From IMG/VR virus record IMGVR_UViG_3300032242_002454, positions 62,001-126,000 of that record: a stretch of 64,000 nucleotides of DNA, one strand, 5' to 3'. The position numbers and the translations under genes are program-made. Positions 18,766 through 28,508 of this stretch are shown one piece after another. The notes under the pieces were generated by a model, which worked only from the letters and a program-made list of their open reading frames with translations, was not told where the DNA came from and searched no databases. Source of the DNA: a virus. How positions within the stretch are numbered: the first letter of the stretch is position 1; the number at the start of each line of letters is the position of its first letter.

Positions 18766-20457
18766 CTATCTGAAAGATGACCATAAGTAAAGATTTGCAC
18801 TATTAGTAACATTAGTAGGTATACTACTACTACCAGTAGCATTAAGAGTGTATGTTCCAGAAGTGGCGGATATGGTCACACCTGATCCTGCTACTATATT
18901 TAGTACTGGTAATAATCCACTAACACTACTATTAAAATCAGTTATATTAGATGAAGTATGAGTATGGCTAGCAGCAGCATAATCGGTACCAGCAATAGCA
19001 ATGCTTGGAGCTCCTGTGCTAGTTGTATTCTTAATAAGACCAGTACTAAGCCCTGCTAATAAAACACCATTAATTTTTGTTACTGTCGCATTTAATGAAC
19101 TAGAGCTTCCAGATGCTGTAACATCACCACTGATGCTAATTGTTTGATCGCCAGTGTTGGTTCCACTACTAGTCCCACTAAAAGTTCCATTTTGTGTTGC
19201 CAAAGTACCCAAACCTAAAGAAGTTCTCTGAGCAGCAGCATCGGCTCCAGTTAATAATGCTCTTCCAGCAGTTGTACTATCGCTAATTTGACTAGAGGTG
19301 TGGGTATGTCCTACAAGACTAACTCCTGTACTATTTACCTGTAAACTTTGAGTAAAATTACCGCTTGGAGAAGATATCGAACCAGTGAATGTTGCACCAG
19401 TCAGGGCTGCTCTGGTTGTATCTGTTGGGTGTATATGATCTGCCCTGGCGTACCTAGTAGAAGTTCCTATTGTGGCAGTTCCGTCTATCAAAGGAGTAGA
19501 TGATGAAGCTTGTCCCAAAACAAATGCTGTACTAGCAATTTGAGTAGTATTAGTGTCTACTGCTGCTGTTGGAGAAAGAGGAGTTCCTGTTAAAGTTGGG
19601 CTATTTAATAAAGCATAATTACTAACTAATCCGCTAACCGAAGAATTAAAATCGGTAATATTTGATGAAGTATGAGTATGAGAAAGAGCAGCTTTATTAT
19701 CAAGAGCTGTTTGAGTAGCACTACTTATTGGTTTACTAGTATCACTAGTATTATCTACATTCCCCAGACCGACCATACTTTTAGTAATACCATTGACAGT
19801 TCCAGTAAAAGTAGGACTAGCAAGTGGTGCATATACCCCATTAACTAATCCACTTACAGAAGTATTGAAATCTGTAATCTGTGAAGATGTATGAGTATGA
19901 GAGCTAGCAGCATAGCTTCCAGAAGCTTGTTTACCATCCAAAGCACTTTGTAACCCAGTAACATCTCCAATTATATGATTATGTCCACTAACACTAACAT
20001 TAACACTATTCACCTTTAAAGAACTAGAGAATGATCCACTTGGTGCAGTTAGTGTTGCTCCATCAAATGTTAGATTAGTTTGGGCGTTAATTCCTGTAGA
20101 AGTATTGTCTGATAATAATACTCTATTAGATCCATAATTTGATACTGATGTAGATGAGCCTCCAGTAGCAGTAGAATTGATAGTATATGTTCCACTAGTT
20201 GAACTTATGGTTACATTACTTCCGGCCACAATATTCTTTACCGGGAAAAGCCCACTTACTGAACTATTAAAATCACTAATATTTGAGACAGTATGATTAT
20301 GGTTGGATAGGCTATTCCAAGCAGTAACTCCATCTCCTATTTTAAGAATTAGATTAGTTAAGTCATAACCCGGTTCTCCGCTAGCCAATACTGGGTTAGC
20401 CGAATTCCACTGAGAGGCTGTGCCTTTACGCAAAATTATTAGATTATTTACAGCCAT
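18766..20457 (-). CDS. Tail fibre with Mtd-like N-terminus and repeated NITDFNSSVSG shaft
   Basis: 563 residues. The N-terminus (NNLIILRKGTASQWNSANPVLASGEPGYDLTNLILKIGDGVTAWNSL) is the short domain common to phage tropism-determinant and fibre proteins. The shaft repeats HTHTSSNITDFNSSVSGL four to five times, with VGLGNVDNTSDTSKPISSATQTALDNKA and TSLGLGTLATQNG blocks that are hallmark phage fibre repeats. It is probably a trimeric receptor-binding fibre. The same N-terminus occurs at 23873-24589 and 24609-26174, so several alternative fibres seem to share an attachment domain. A GGGTGTATTAAT motif lies about 50 bases upstream. Confidence 0.85.
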   Translation of the reverse strand: MAVNNLIILRKGTASQWNSANPVLASGEPGYDLTNLILKIGDGVTAWNSLSNHNHTVSNISDFNSSVSGLFPVKNIVAGSNVTISSTSGTYTINSTATGGSSTSVSNYGSNRVLLSDNTSTGINAQTNLTFDGATLTAPSGSFSSSLKVNSVNVSVSGHNHIIGDVTGLQSALDGKQASGSYAASSHTHTSSQITDFNTSVSGLVNGVYAPLASPTFTGTVNGITKSMVGLGNVDNTSDTSKPISSATQTALDNKAALSHTHTSSNITDFNSSVSGLVSNYALLNSPTLTGTPLSPTAAVDTNTTQIASTAFVLGQASSSTPLIDGTATIGTSTRYARADHIHPTDTTRAALTGATFTGSISSPSGNFTQSLQVNSTGVSLVGHTHTSSQISDSTTAGRALLTGADAAAQRTSLGLGTLATQNGTFSGTSSGTNTGDQTISISGDVTASGSSSSLNATVTKINGVLLAGLSTGLIKNTTSTGAPSIAIAGTDYAAASHTHTSSNITDFNSSVSGLLPVLNIVAGSGVTISATSGTYTLNATGSSSIPTNVTNSANLYLWSSFR

Positions 20458-20504
20458 CTTGAAATATAGTCCTATTATAGAGTAGTATATAGGTTATCTT
20501 AATT

Positions 20505-20516
20505 ATTAATACACCC
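20505..20516 (-). promoter_or_regulatory. Candidate late promoter motif GGGTGTATTAAT
   Basis: Minus-strand site about 50 bases upstream of the 18766-20457 fibre gene, in the 81-base gap after the glycosyltransferase stop. Also present in the gap is CTCTATAATAGGAC, a second possible -10. Confidence 0.35.
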
Positions 20517-20538
20517 GCTAGCCAGATAAGTAATGGTC

Positions 20539-21406
20539 TTATAATTGGCTATTTTTACCAAGCATTCTTTTTTTGGCTCTATTTAATATATTGTCCAAGC
20601 TCTCTTCTGATATTCTGGTCTTAAAATAATTATAAGCATCAACCACCATATAGTGATTAGGATCTTGACTAATTTCTAACCACCCCACAAAGTAGTTCCA
20701 GATCCTATCTTCTAATATTAAAGGATATTTAATTCCATTGGGACGATTAAATCTATGAAGCCACTTGAGTTGAGGAATACATATTGCTTTCCCCCCATTT
20801 CGTCTAAATTTTTCATGAATATAACCCTCTTCTGCACCAAAGCCTTTAAAGTAAGGATTAAATCCTGGCCAATTTTTAGTCTCACAGGAAAATAAGCCCA
20901 ATCCCATCATTTGTATTTCAAAAGGCAAACCAGACTCATAACCTTCTCTATTGGTATGCCAAGTTCCATACATATCTCCACGCCATTCTGGAACAAACTC
21001 TGTAGAATAGCTTTCTAAGTCGTCATGTACTAATGGTCCTTGAATTATATCTTTGCAATTTTCATTTTGATTATAATATTCTAATAGTTTTTCTAATCCT
21101 CCACTAGCTATCAATACGTGACAATCCATTGAAATGGTGTATTTGCCACTAGCATTAGAGAATATTTCGTTTCTAACTGCTGTGCTGGTTCGATCTTTAT
21201 ATGGAATATATTTGCCTCTACCTTTAGTCCACCCAGTTAATAGATCTTTGACAGCTTGTCCGTGAGGACCGTCTGGATTATTATCAATTACTATTAGTTC
21301 ATAATCAATAGATTGAAGGACTGGTTGATACATTCTTAATGCTTGGAGACTAAAATATACTCCATCATAATCATCATATGTTGCCATGCCTATGGTAAGA
21401 AGTTTA

Positions 21407-21417
<11 letters not shown>
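20539..21417 (-). CDS. Family-2 glycosyltransferase
   Basis: 292 residues. A typical GT-A beginning (LTIGMATYDDYDGVYFSLQALR), YELIVIDNNPDG, and TAVRNEIFSNASGKYTISMDCHVLI with an MDCH metal-site equivalent are visible. GFNPYFKGFGAEEGYIHEKFRRNGGK follows, resembling the acceptor/second-motif region of polypeptide GalNAc-transferase-like enzymes. Its start overlaps the stop of the Thr-rich linker gene by 11 bases, so the two are translationally linked. That suggests, but does not prove, that the Thr-rich protein is its acceptor. A dyad (TAGCCA..TGGCTA) overlaps its stop codon. Confidence 0.8.
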
Positions 21418-22387
<970 letters not shown>

Positions 22388-22399
22388 TATAAAACTTAA

Positions 22400-23866
22400 T
22401 TAGGTAAAATATAGAACAATTCCACCAGGACCTCCTGTTCCATTGCCGTTGCCAAAACCAAAACCATAACTCCAAGTTCCTTTATATGCGCTTAAAGAAT
22501 ATCCAGCACAGGGAGTAAAGCCATCAAAAACACCTGATGGAATATACTGATTAAGTCCTAAAAATCCAGTACTATTATAGTCTCCTCCAGATCCTGAGCC
22601 ATCAGTACCATTATATATGTAGTTTGCCTGTCCGGCCAATGAGCTGGCTGGTGATCCTCCTCCAGCTGATATTGTTGCTCCATTATAAGTTATAGAAGAA
22701 CTTCCCCCAGCAGTAGGAGCTGGTCCACCATAATATCCTCCTAATCCAGAAGTGCCAATAGTATAAGATACAGAATTACCATATGATACAGAGTATGTCT
22801 TGATTGATCCTCCACCATCTCCTCCGTCTCCGCCTAATTCACAACTATTTTGGGTATTGTATCCTCCACCTCCTCCTCCATAAACAATTGCTATCATACT
22901 AGATGCTCCATTAGGAACACTATAACTACCAGCTCCTGGACTAGCAGAACAAAATCTTGTGGGAGTAAAAGATGGTGGGGCTGTAGTTGTGGTAGTAGTT
23001 GTTGAACCGCTAATAGCAATATCTATAGCTCCCTCTAATCCAGAAGGGTCAGAAAGTACTGGTAAAATACCAGAGTATGTAGCATCCCAATCTCCAATAT
23101 TAGCATTATCTCCTTCTCCATTTTCTCCAAGATTTTGTAAATTATCAAAAATATTACTGTTTTGAGTAAAGTTTTCTGTTGCAATTGTTAAGAAACTGGC
23201 CTCATTTTCTGATAATATTAATTCTTCTGATACTGCTTGAATACTAATACCAGTTTCAAAACTACTTCTAGTTAAACCATAAGGAGCTAATGCTTTTCCA
23301 AAACCATCCCATAATGCTCCGTCTCCACCATTCCATAAAGTTCCGTTGCTACTAGCTACTCTTTTAAGTATAGGAACTATAGCGCCACCAAGTTTAACTA
23401 CGTTATTAATATCAGACCAGCTAATTTCAAAATTAAGATAAGCATTATTTCCAGATCCAATTTTTAAGATTTTTATATTCACTGGCCCAGAAGTAAATTT
23501 AATTGTATCATTATATGTTGTAGAAGTGCCGTTATAAATCACTCTAACATTACTAACAACTTTAGCAGTGCCGTAGGCTTTATTTGTATAAAGAACTTTT
23601 ATAGTATTTGTTGAAGTTTGTAAATCTAATAGGATAAGTTCATTATTTCCTGCGGTTCCTGGTTTATTATCTCCCCATTGTGCTATAGTTTTAGTAATTA
23701 CTCTATTTTTAGAATCTAAAGAACTAGTAGTAATATACATATGAGGATCTCCCCACCCTCCTACCGTCATTGACGACAAGGTTGATAGCGGAGGAGATAT
23801 CGGTTGCGGGGGCTTTGTCTTGGGTCGCCCATTAACTATAAAAAATTTACCGTTTTTCATTAACAA
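22400..23866 (-). CDS. vWD-like domain plus Gly-rich C-terminal fibre protein
   Basis: 488 residues. GGWGDPHMYIT near residues 36-45 is the GDPH hallmark that opens von Willebrand type D domains. The following beta-rich 200 residues (IAQWGDNKPGTAG..., SWSDINNVVKLGG) fit that domain. A short poly-Thr linker (GSTTTTTTTAPPS) precedes a glycine-rich C-terminal domain ending GGIVLYFT. The last domain is shared with the protein at 16265-18376 and resembles phage fibre Gly-rich tips. It is probably a tail-tip adhesin. Cysteines typical of secreted vWD domains are mostly missing. Confidence 0.75.
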   Translation of the reverse strand: MLMKNGKFFIVNGRPKTKPPQPISPPLSTLSSMTVGGWGDPHMYITTSSLDSKNRVITKTIAQWGDNKPGTAGNNELILLDLQTSTNTIKVLYTNKAYGTAKVVSNVRVIYNGTSTTYNDTIKFTSGPVNIKILKIGSGNNAYLNFEISWSDINNVVKLGGAIVPILKRVASSNGTLWNGGDGALWDGFGKALAPYGLTRSSFETGISIQAVSEELILSENEASFLTIATENFTQNSNIFDNLQNLGENGEGDNANIGDWDATYSGILPVLSDPSGLEGAIDIAISGSTTTTTTTAPPSFTPTRFCSASPGAGSYSVPNGASSMIAIVYGGGGGGYNTQNSCELGGDGGDGGGSIKTYSVSYGNSVSYTIGTSGLGGYYGGPAPTAGGSSSITYNGATISAGGGSPASSLAGQANYIYNGTDGSGSGGDYNSTGFLGLNQYIPSGVFDGFTPCAGYSLSAYKGTWSYGFGFGNGNGTGGPGGIVLYFT

Positions 23867-23872
23867 CCTTAA

Positions 23873-24589
23873 TTATGGGGTTCCACCATCTATAGTAAAG
23901 TATTTTAATGTTGTTGTTGGCGTTGTATTTAATGAACCAAATAACTCATTACTTGATGCATTAAATTTGAGATTATTATTGACACTTGGTTTAAGATTGC
24001 CATCTGTGCCATTAACAAATACAAGACTATTTACATTACTTGTACTAAGATCTACTTCAATATTATTAGCATTGGTAGCAGTACCAGTCAAGTTACCAAC
24101 AAACGATGTGCTACTAACACTACTTAGTCCTGATATCGAGGTAATACTTCCACCAAGACTAACTGGTGTTAAACCAATAGTAACAGAACTATTAACTAAT
24201 TTAGAATTATCAATACCACTAGTATTTAAAGAAATAGTATAATTGCCACTATTCTGGCTAAGAGAGATACCACTTCCTGCTGTTAAAACACTACTAATAG
24301 TAAGAGTATTTGTTCCACTACTATATACGATATCGACTCCGCTACCACCAACAATACTTGCACTAACAGCATTATCAATAAGAGCATTAACACCACTAGC
24401 AAAATTAGTAATATTTGAAGTTAATAGATTAATACTACTTAAACTTGACCAAGTCGTAGATCCATCACCTATCTTTAAACTTTTATTTGTAATATCATAT
24501 CCTGGCTCTCCACTAGCTAATACTGGATTAGCAGAAGTCCACTCTGTTGATGTTCCTTTTCTAATCTGTATATTAGTAATTCTACTCAT
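23873..24589 (-). CDS. Short tail fibre with Mtd-like N-terminus
   Basis: 238 residues. The N-terminus (ITNIQIRKGTSTEWTSANPVLASGEPGYDITNKSLKIGDGSTTWSSL) matches the attachment domain of the 563- and 521-residue fibres. The shaft has SGSGVDI.., AGSGISLSQNSGNYTISL and NNSKL-type repeats. The C-terminus ends TIDGGTP, like the two upstream genes. It starts 19 bases after the previous stop. It is likely a fibre or a fibre-associated attachment protein. Confidence 0.8.
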   Translation of the reverse strand: MSRITNIQIRKGTSTEWTSANPVLASGEPGYDITNKSLKIGDGSTTWSSLSSINLLTSNITNFASGVNALIDNAVSASIVGGSGVDIVYSSGTNTLTISSVLTAGSGISLSQNSGNYTISLNTSGIDNSKLVNSSVTIGLTPVSLGGSITSISGLSSVSSTSFVGNLTGTATNANNIEVDLSTSNVNSLVFVNGTDGNLKPSVNNNLKFNASSNELFGSLNTTPTTTLKYFTIDGGTP

Positions 24590-24608
24590 TAAATAATCCT
24601 AAATAAAA

Positions 24609-26174
24609 TCAGGGAGTTCCACCGTCAATTGATGATATGGTAATATTTGCTGTACCATCAAAACTAGTCCCGTTGATGGTACGAGCAGTCTGGAGTGCTG
24701 TTGCACTACTAGCATTACCTGTTAATGCCCCATTAAAAGATGTACTAGTCACAGAAGATAATCCAGCTAGTGTAGTAGCCGATGAACCTAAAGAAATAGA
24801 TGTTGATCCAACAGTAACTGAACTATTAGCTAGTTGAGCATTATCTACACCAGCAGTTTTAATTGTTACATTGCCGCTAGTAACTAGAAAATCACCAACA
24901 TCAAAAGTCGCAATACCTTTAGTAGATGATGTAGCATCAACAACGCTTATTGATCCACTAACTACTCCTGTTACTCGTCCATAAGCATCCACCGAAACAC
25001 TTTGAATAACAGAAGAACCAGAACCGCTAGAATTACTTTGGGAAACTGTTGCAAGATCAATACTGTCTGCATTAACTACAATTCTGCTTGAACTAGCTGT
25101 ACCAATATCTATAGTATTGCCAGTTTTGGTAAGACCAGAACCAGCAGTAATTTGGCCAGCGCCACTAAATTGAGAAAATGTTAAAGATGTTGTTCCTAAA
25201 ACAATAGAATCATTAGTTGTTAGTACCCATCCAGAATCTGAGTTGGTTGTTCCTTCAGCAACAAAGGTAAACATACCAGCGGTAATTTTAGAACTAGCAT
25301 CTGCATCAGTATCTCGTGACCATGTACTAGCTGCTACGACATAAATACCATTAAAACTCGCTATTGTTTGATCTTTAACCAAAACTCTATCTCCAATAGA
25401 TAATGCAACACCATCTATGGTTTGGGTGCCACTTAAAGTGATATTAGCAGTTGTAGCTGCTCTAACACTTTGTTTAACGTCCAATCCTTGCTTTAGAGCA
25501 TCTACATATGCTTTTGTAGCAGCATCGGTGTCGCTTGTTGGGGTAGCAAGATTAGTAATTTTTTGACTATTTAAAGAAACAGAAGAGGTTGGAGCAGCTA
25601 GTTGATCGAGTGTGTTGGTTCTTACTGCTGTATTAAAATCCGTAATATTAGATGCTGTATGAGTATGTCCAGGCAAACTAACTCCAGTAACAGCAACTGA
25701 TAAAGAATTACCAGAGTCATTATATGTTAATTGAATATTTGATCCCGCGGATAATAAAGCTGCCACTCTATCATCAACTGCTTCACTAAAGTCTGTAACC
25801 AAGGTAGAATCAATAGTAGGATTACTAACGCTAATAGTATAAGTACCACTGCTATAACCTAAAACAATACCACTACCAGCACTTAAAGGACTTGACAATG
25901 TAAGAGTATTAGCAGCGTCATTATATAACTTAACAATACCAGTACCAGCAACTACTAGAGCATCTACCCTATCATCAATACTCTCATTTAATTCTGAAGG
26001 AAGAACAGCAGCATAGGGTAAGGATGACCATATTGTTGATCCATCACCCACCTTGAATTTTCCTGTATCAGTTTCATAACCAATTTCTCCGGCATATAGA
26101 ACTTGGCTGGTCCATTGATAAGACCCCACTCCTGCAGTACCTCTTCTGAGTTGTATTCTAGTTAGTGCTGGCAT
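24609..26174 (-). CDS. Tail fibre with Mtd-like N-terminus
   Basis: 521 residues. An Mtd-type N-terminus (RIQLRRGTAGVGSYQW..EIGYETDTGKFKVGDGSTIWSSL) is followed by ESIDDRVDALV-type shaft repeats. A well-known phage fibre module follows at about 180-330: ITNLATPTSDTDAATKAYVD, then DRVLVKDQTIASFNGIYVV, STWSRDTDAD and DSGWVLTTNDSIVLGTTSL. It ends in SSIDGGTP. Probably a receptor-binding or shaft component of the tail. Confidence 0.85.
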   Translation of the reverse strand: MPALTRIQLRRGTAGVGSYQWTSQVLYAGEIGYETDTGKFKVGDGSTIWSSLPYAAVLPSELNESIDDRVDALVVAGTGIVKLYNDAANTLTLSSPLSAGSGIVLGYSSGTYTISVSNPTIDSTLVTDFSEAVDDRVAALLSAGSNIQLTYNDSGNSLSVAVTGVSLPGHTHTASNITDFNTAVRTNTLDQLAAPTSSVSLNSQKITNLATPTSDTDAATKAYVDALKQGLDVKQSVRAATTANITLSGTQTIDGVALSIGDRVLVKDQTIASFNGIYVVAASTWSRDTDADASSKITAGMFTFVAEGTTNSDSGWVLTTNDSIVLGTTSLTFSQFSGAGQITAGSGLTKTGNTIDIGTASSSRIVVNADSIDLATVSQSNSSGSGSSVIQSVSVDAYGRVTGVVSGSISVVDATSSTKGIATFDVGDFLVTSGNVTIKTAGVDNAQLANSSVTVGSTSISLGSSATTLAGLSSVTSTSFNGALTGNASSATALQTARTINGTSFDGTANITISSIDGGTP

Positions 26175-26197
26175 GTTTATAGACCTTAATTTAAAAG

Positions 26198-26470
26198 TTA
26201 TGGAGTACCACAGTCAAAAGTATAATGGTTTAAATAATCGTTAAGTCCAGAAATTCTATACACTGATAAATCACCAATAATTTTATTCATAGGATATGTA
26301 TCTGGTAAGTCACTTGGTAGTATCTTTTCAGTATTAATAATATCTACATTATAAATTTCATATCTTTCAATATCAATATTATTTATATTGTCTATATAGC
26401 TAGTTTCAATTTCAATAATACTAGTATCTGTATCTGTAATTTCAACTATAAAATCACTCATATTTGACAA
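26198..26470 (-). CDS. Small acidic tail protein ending in DCGTP
   Basis: 90 residues, Ile/Asp/Asn-rich (IVEITDTDTSIIEIETSYIDNINNIDIERYEI), no known family. Its C-terminus, YTFDCGTP, repeats the D(G/C)GTP ending of the next two genes. The start overlaps the stop of the 26458-26865 gene by 13 bases. It may be a small fibre-network or chaperone-like protein. Confidence 0.65.
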   Translation of the reverse strand: MSNMSDFIVEITDTDTSIIEIETSYIDNINNIDIERYEIYNVDIINTEKILPSDLPDTYPMNKIIGDLSVYRISGLNDYLNHYTFDCGTP

Positions 26471-26865
26471 TCCAATATGTTAGATGATTGACTAAATCGT
26501 TTAACAACAGTAATTGTTCCAAAAAGAATACGAGTTAAATATTTACCTCCTCCATTAGCATATAATTCATCAGGAGATTGTAGTTCTACATCATATTTAG
26601 CCGTATTAAAATTAAATCCATTGGTGGTGGTGGCTGGTATCAGTATAGTTAATTTACCATTTGGTTCATCTATTGTAAATTTATATAGACTATAATCGGT
26701 ATTATGTGAGCTAAAGGTCTGTATTGTACTAAGATTAGTTTTCCATATTAATCTAGCACACCATCCAGTAAGATTGATAGGATTACCATTAGAATCTTTA
26801 TAGATAAAAGATATCCTAAAAGAGGTTCCTTGTTCTATAGCAAAGTCGTATTTACCTGCTGCCAT
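26458..26865 (-). CDS. Small tail-associated protein, paralogue of 13087-13527
   Basis: 135 residues. YDFAIEQGTSFRISFIYKDSN, PINLTGWCARLIW, FNTAKYDVELQSPDELYANGGGKYLTRIL and a Cys near the C-terminus align with the 146-residue protein at 13087-13527. Both stand at the head of a fibre gene run, so they may be adaptors attaching different fibre sets. It is the first gene after the capsid terminator region, with AGGTGTATCTAT about 60 bases upstream. Confidence 0.7.
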   Translation of the reverse strand: MAAGKYDFAIEQGTSFRISFIYKDSNGNPINLTGWCARLIWKTNLSTIQTFSSHNTDYSLYKFTIDEPNGKLTILIPATTTNGFNFNTAKYDVELQSPDELYANGGGKYLTRILFGTITVVKRFSQSSNILDCQI

Positions 26866-26925
26866 GTTTTAGGCCCTTAAGATTTATGGTTGGCCAACTA
26901 TAATTAAGTCTGGAATACCTATCAT

Positions 26926-26937
26926 ATAGATACACCT
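26926..26937 (-). promoter_or_regulatory. Candidate late promoter motif AGGTGTATCTAT
   Basis: Minus-strand AGGTGTATCTAT, immediately downstream of the capsid terminator and about 60 bases upstream of the 26458-26865 start. It is well placed to restart transcription of the fibre operon. Confidence 0.4.
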
Positions 26938-26951
26938 TAACACTAAGATAT

Positions 26952-26991
26952 AAAAAAAGAAGGGCCAGTAACTTTAATTACTGGACCCTTC
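26952..26991 (-). terminator. Intrinsic terminator after the major capsid gene
   Basis: On the minus strand GAAGGG-T-CCAGTAA pairs with TTACTGG-CCCTTC (13 base pairs with one bulged T, 6-base loop), followed directly by seven Ts. It stands 29 bases after the capsid stop codon. It separates head genes from the tail-fibre genes. Confidence 0.9.
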
Positions 26992-27019
26992 AGATTTTAA
27001 TGTAATCTAATTAATTAGA

Positions 27020-28030
27020 TCAGACAGCGCCTAGGATAACTCTGCGGTTGTCTAGAACAGCAAAGCCTTGCTCGGCCCAGCCGTAGAAGCCAGCTCTCTT
27101 TTGACGATGTAGTGTATCGTCTTCAAAGACCTGTACTTGCTCACGAACTGGCATTATGAAACTGTCTCTCTTGCGTAGATCGAGACCAACAACAATTTCA
27201 TTCTTGCCACTTGGTAGACTACCACTAAGAGTACTGCTATAGAATAGCTGGTATTCTTGGCCTTCGCCTAGTTCGTCAAGATCATGAAGATTAATACTGA
27301 AAACACGGTTTAGTGTGCCATCAGCAGCTGTGTAGATCTCTCTACGAGTCACTTCGTCAACTTGATCGATACCCCAACTGCGGATATCTTCCATTGACTC
27401 TGGTGAAACATAAAGATCAGTTAGCAAGCCACGATTGTTAGAAGCACTGTTACCACCGCCGTTGCGACGCATAACTGTCTTCATTAGACTTACTAGACGC
27501 TTTGTGAAAAGACCACTTGAGGCATCGCTGTCATAAACAACGATGTTGCGGTCAACACCAGCGGCTAGCAATGTGTGCCAACCATCGTCATTCATCTTCT
27601 TGACGAATGAACCTTCTAGTACTTCCATTGCACGACCAACAACGTCCCAACGAGCATCACGAGCATACTTTAGGAGGTAGTCGATTGAAGCGCCAATGTC
27701 ATAGGTTGGAACCATGACGTAATCGCCTTCAACGTGACGCTCTGGAATATAGCCGTGGTTAGGAACAGTGTAGGCCACAAAGTCTTTTTCCGTGCCAGGA
27801 GCAAGGAAATCGAGTGGAAATTCTGGAGTGGCACTTTGAGCAAGTTGAATTGGCTCGAAAATACCATCAAGAATATCACCACTCAAGAGACCTTGTCTTA
27901 GTGGTAACTCTAGAGCCTTTGCAAACTCTGAGTTAGCAGCTAAGGCTACTTCTCTATTTGGTGAACCGGAACGAACGAGAAGATCTGTTAGTTCTGGTGT
28001 TGGTTTAAATGCTTTTGTGTTAACTGACAT
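27020..28030 (-). CDS. Major capsid protein
   Basis: 336 residues. Position (after portal, protease-scaffold and decoration genes), GC-richer codon use than neighbours and a strong terminator all fit the most highly expressed late gene. It has an HK97-type pattern: MPVREQVQVFEDDTLHRQKRAGFYGWAEQGFAVLDNRRV at the C-terminus, the usual ending of HK97-fold coat proteins (inner-domain strand with a Gly-Trp segment). PNHGYIPERHVEGDYVMVPTYDIGASIDYLLKYARDARWD would cover the E-loop/spine region. A good GGGAGA ribosome-binding site lies 7 bases before ATG 28030. Confidence 0.85.
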   Translation of the reverse strand: MSVNTKAFKPTPELTDLLVRSGSPNREVALAANSEFAKALELPLRQGLLSGDILDGIFEPIQLAQSATPEFPLDFLAPGTEKDFVAYTVPNHGYIPERHVEGDYVMVPTYDIGASIDYLLKYARDARWDVVGRAMEVLEGSFVKKMNDDGWHTLLAAGVDRNIVVYDSDASSGLFTKRLVSLMKTVMRRNGGGNSASNNRGLLTDLYVSPESMEDIRSWGIDQVDEVTRREIYTAADGTLNRVFSINLHDLDELGEGQEYQLFYSSTLSGSLPSGKNEIVVGLDLRKRDSFIMPVREQVQVFEDDTLHRQKRAGFYGWAEQGFAVLDNRRVILGAV

Positions 28031-28051
28031 TTTTTTCTCCCTTGTTAAAGC

Positions 28052-28507
28052 TTAAGCAATGTTAACTGATAATTTGACATAACCATCAGAATCTTTTGAC
28101 CCCAAGAAGGTGCCAATTTTCACACTATTAGTACTTGATGTGCCAATGAGGCCACTAGCACCAACATAGGCATCGACACCAGCAGCAGGAGTAATAGCAG
28201 CAACTAACATATTAGTTGTTACTTGACCCTGACGAAGTAGGGAGACCTTGCCACCCAATTGTACTTCATCTTTGTGCCAGTTGATGTGCTGTCTTGTTAG
28301 ATCAAGATTCACAACGTCATTGAGTAGGATACCGAGAGGCTTTGAACCACTTACTGTGGCAGCATAAGCAGCAACAGCATTAGCGTCATCCATAGCAACG
28401 CCGGAACCACTTGTTACAGCAGAAGCTACGCCGCCTCTTTCACTAACTGCGTTAGAGAAAAAAGAAATATCTGTTAAGAGTTCGATACGATCTGGTTTAA
28501 GAGCCAT
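28052..28507 (-). CDS. Putative capsid decoration / head-stabilisation protein
   Basis: 151 residues, Ala/Gly/Val-rich, between protease-scaffold and capsid genes, the usual place for a head decoration protein. GVAMDDANAVAAYAATVSGSKPLGILLNDVVNLDL and VSLLRQGQVTTNMLVAAITPAAGVDAYVGASG are beta-barrel-like and resemble capsid-stabilising proteins. TCTCCC/GGGAGA ribosome-binding site 6 bases before the ATG. The role is inferred mainly from gene order. Confidence 0.65.
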   Translation of the reverse strand: MALKPDRIELLTDISFFSNAVSERGGVASAVTSGSGVAMDDANAVAAYAATVSGSKPLGILLNDVVNLDLTRQHINWHKDEVQLGGKVSLLRQGQVTTNMLVAAITPAAGVDAYVGASGLIGTSSTNSVKIGTFLGSKDSDGYVKLSVNIA

Positions 28508-28508
28508 G

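Noticed and set aside
20519-20551. TAGCCA/TGGCTA hairpin with TTTTT as terminator
   Set aside because: The T-run is on the plus strand where no gene precedes it; on the minus strand it overlaps the glycosyltransferase stop without a T-run.
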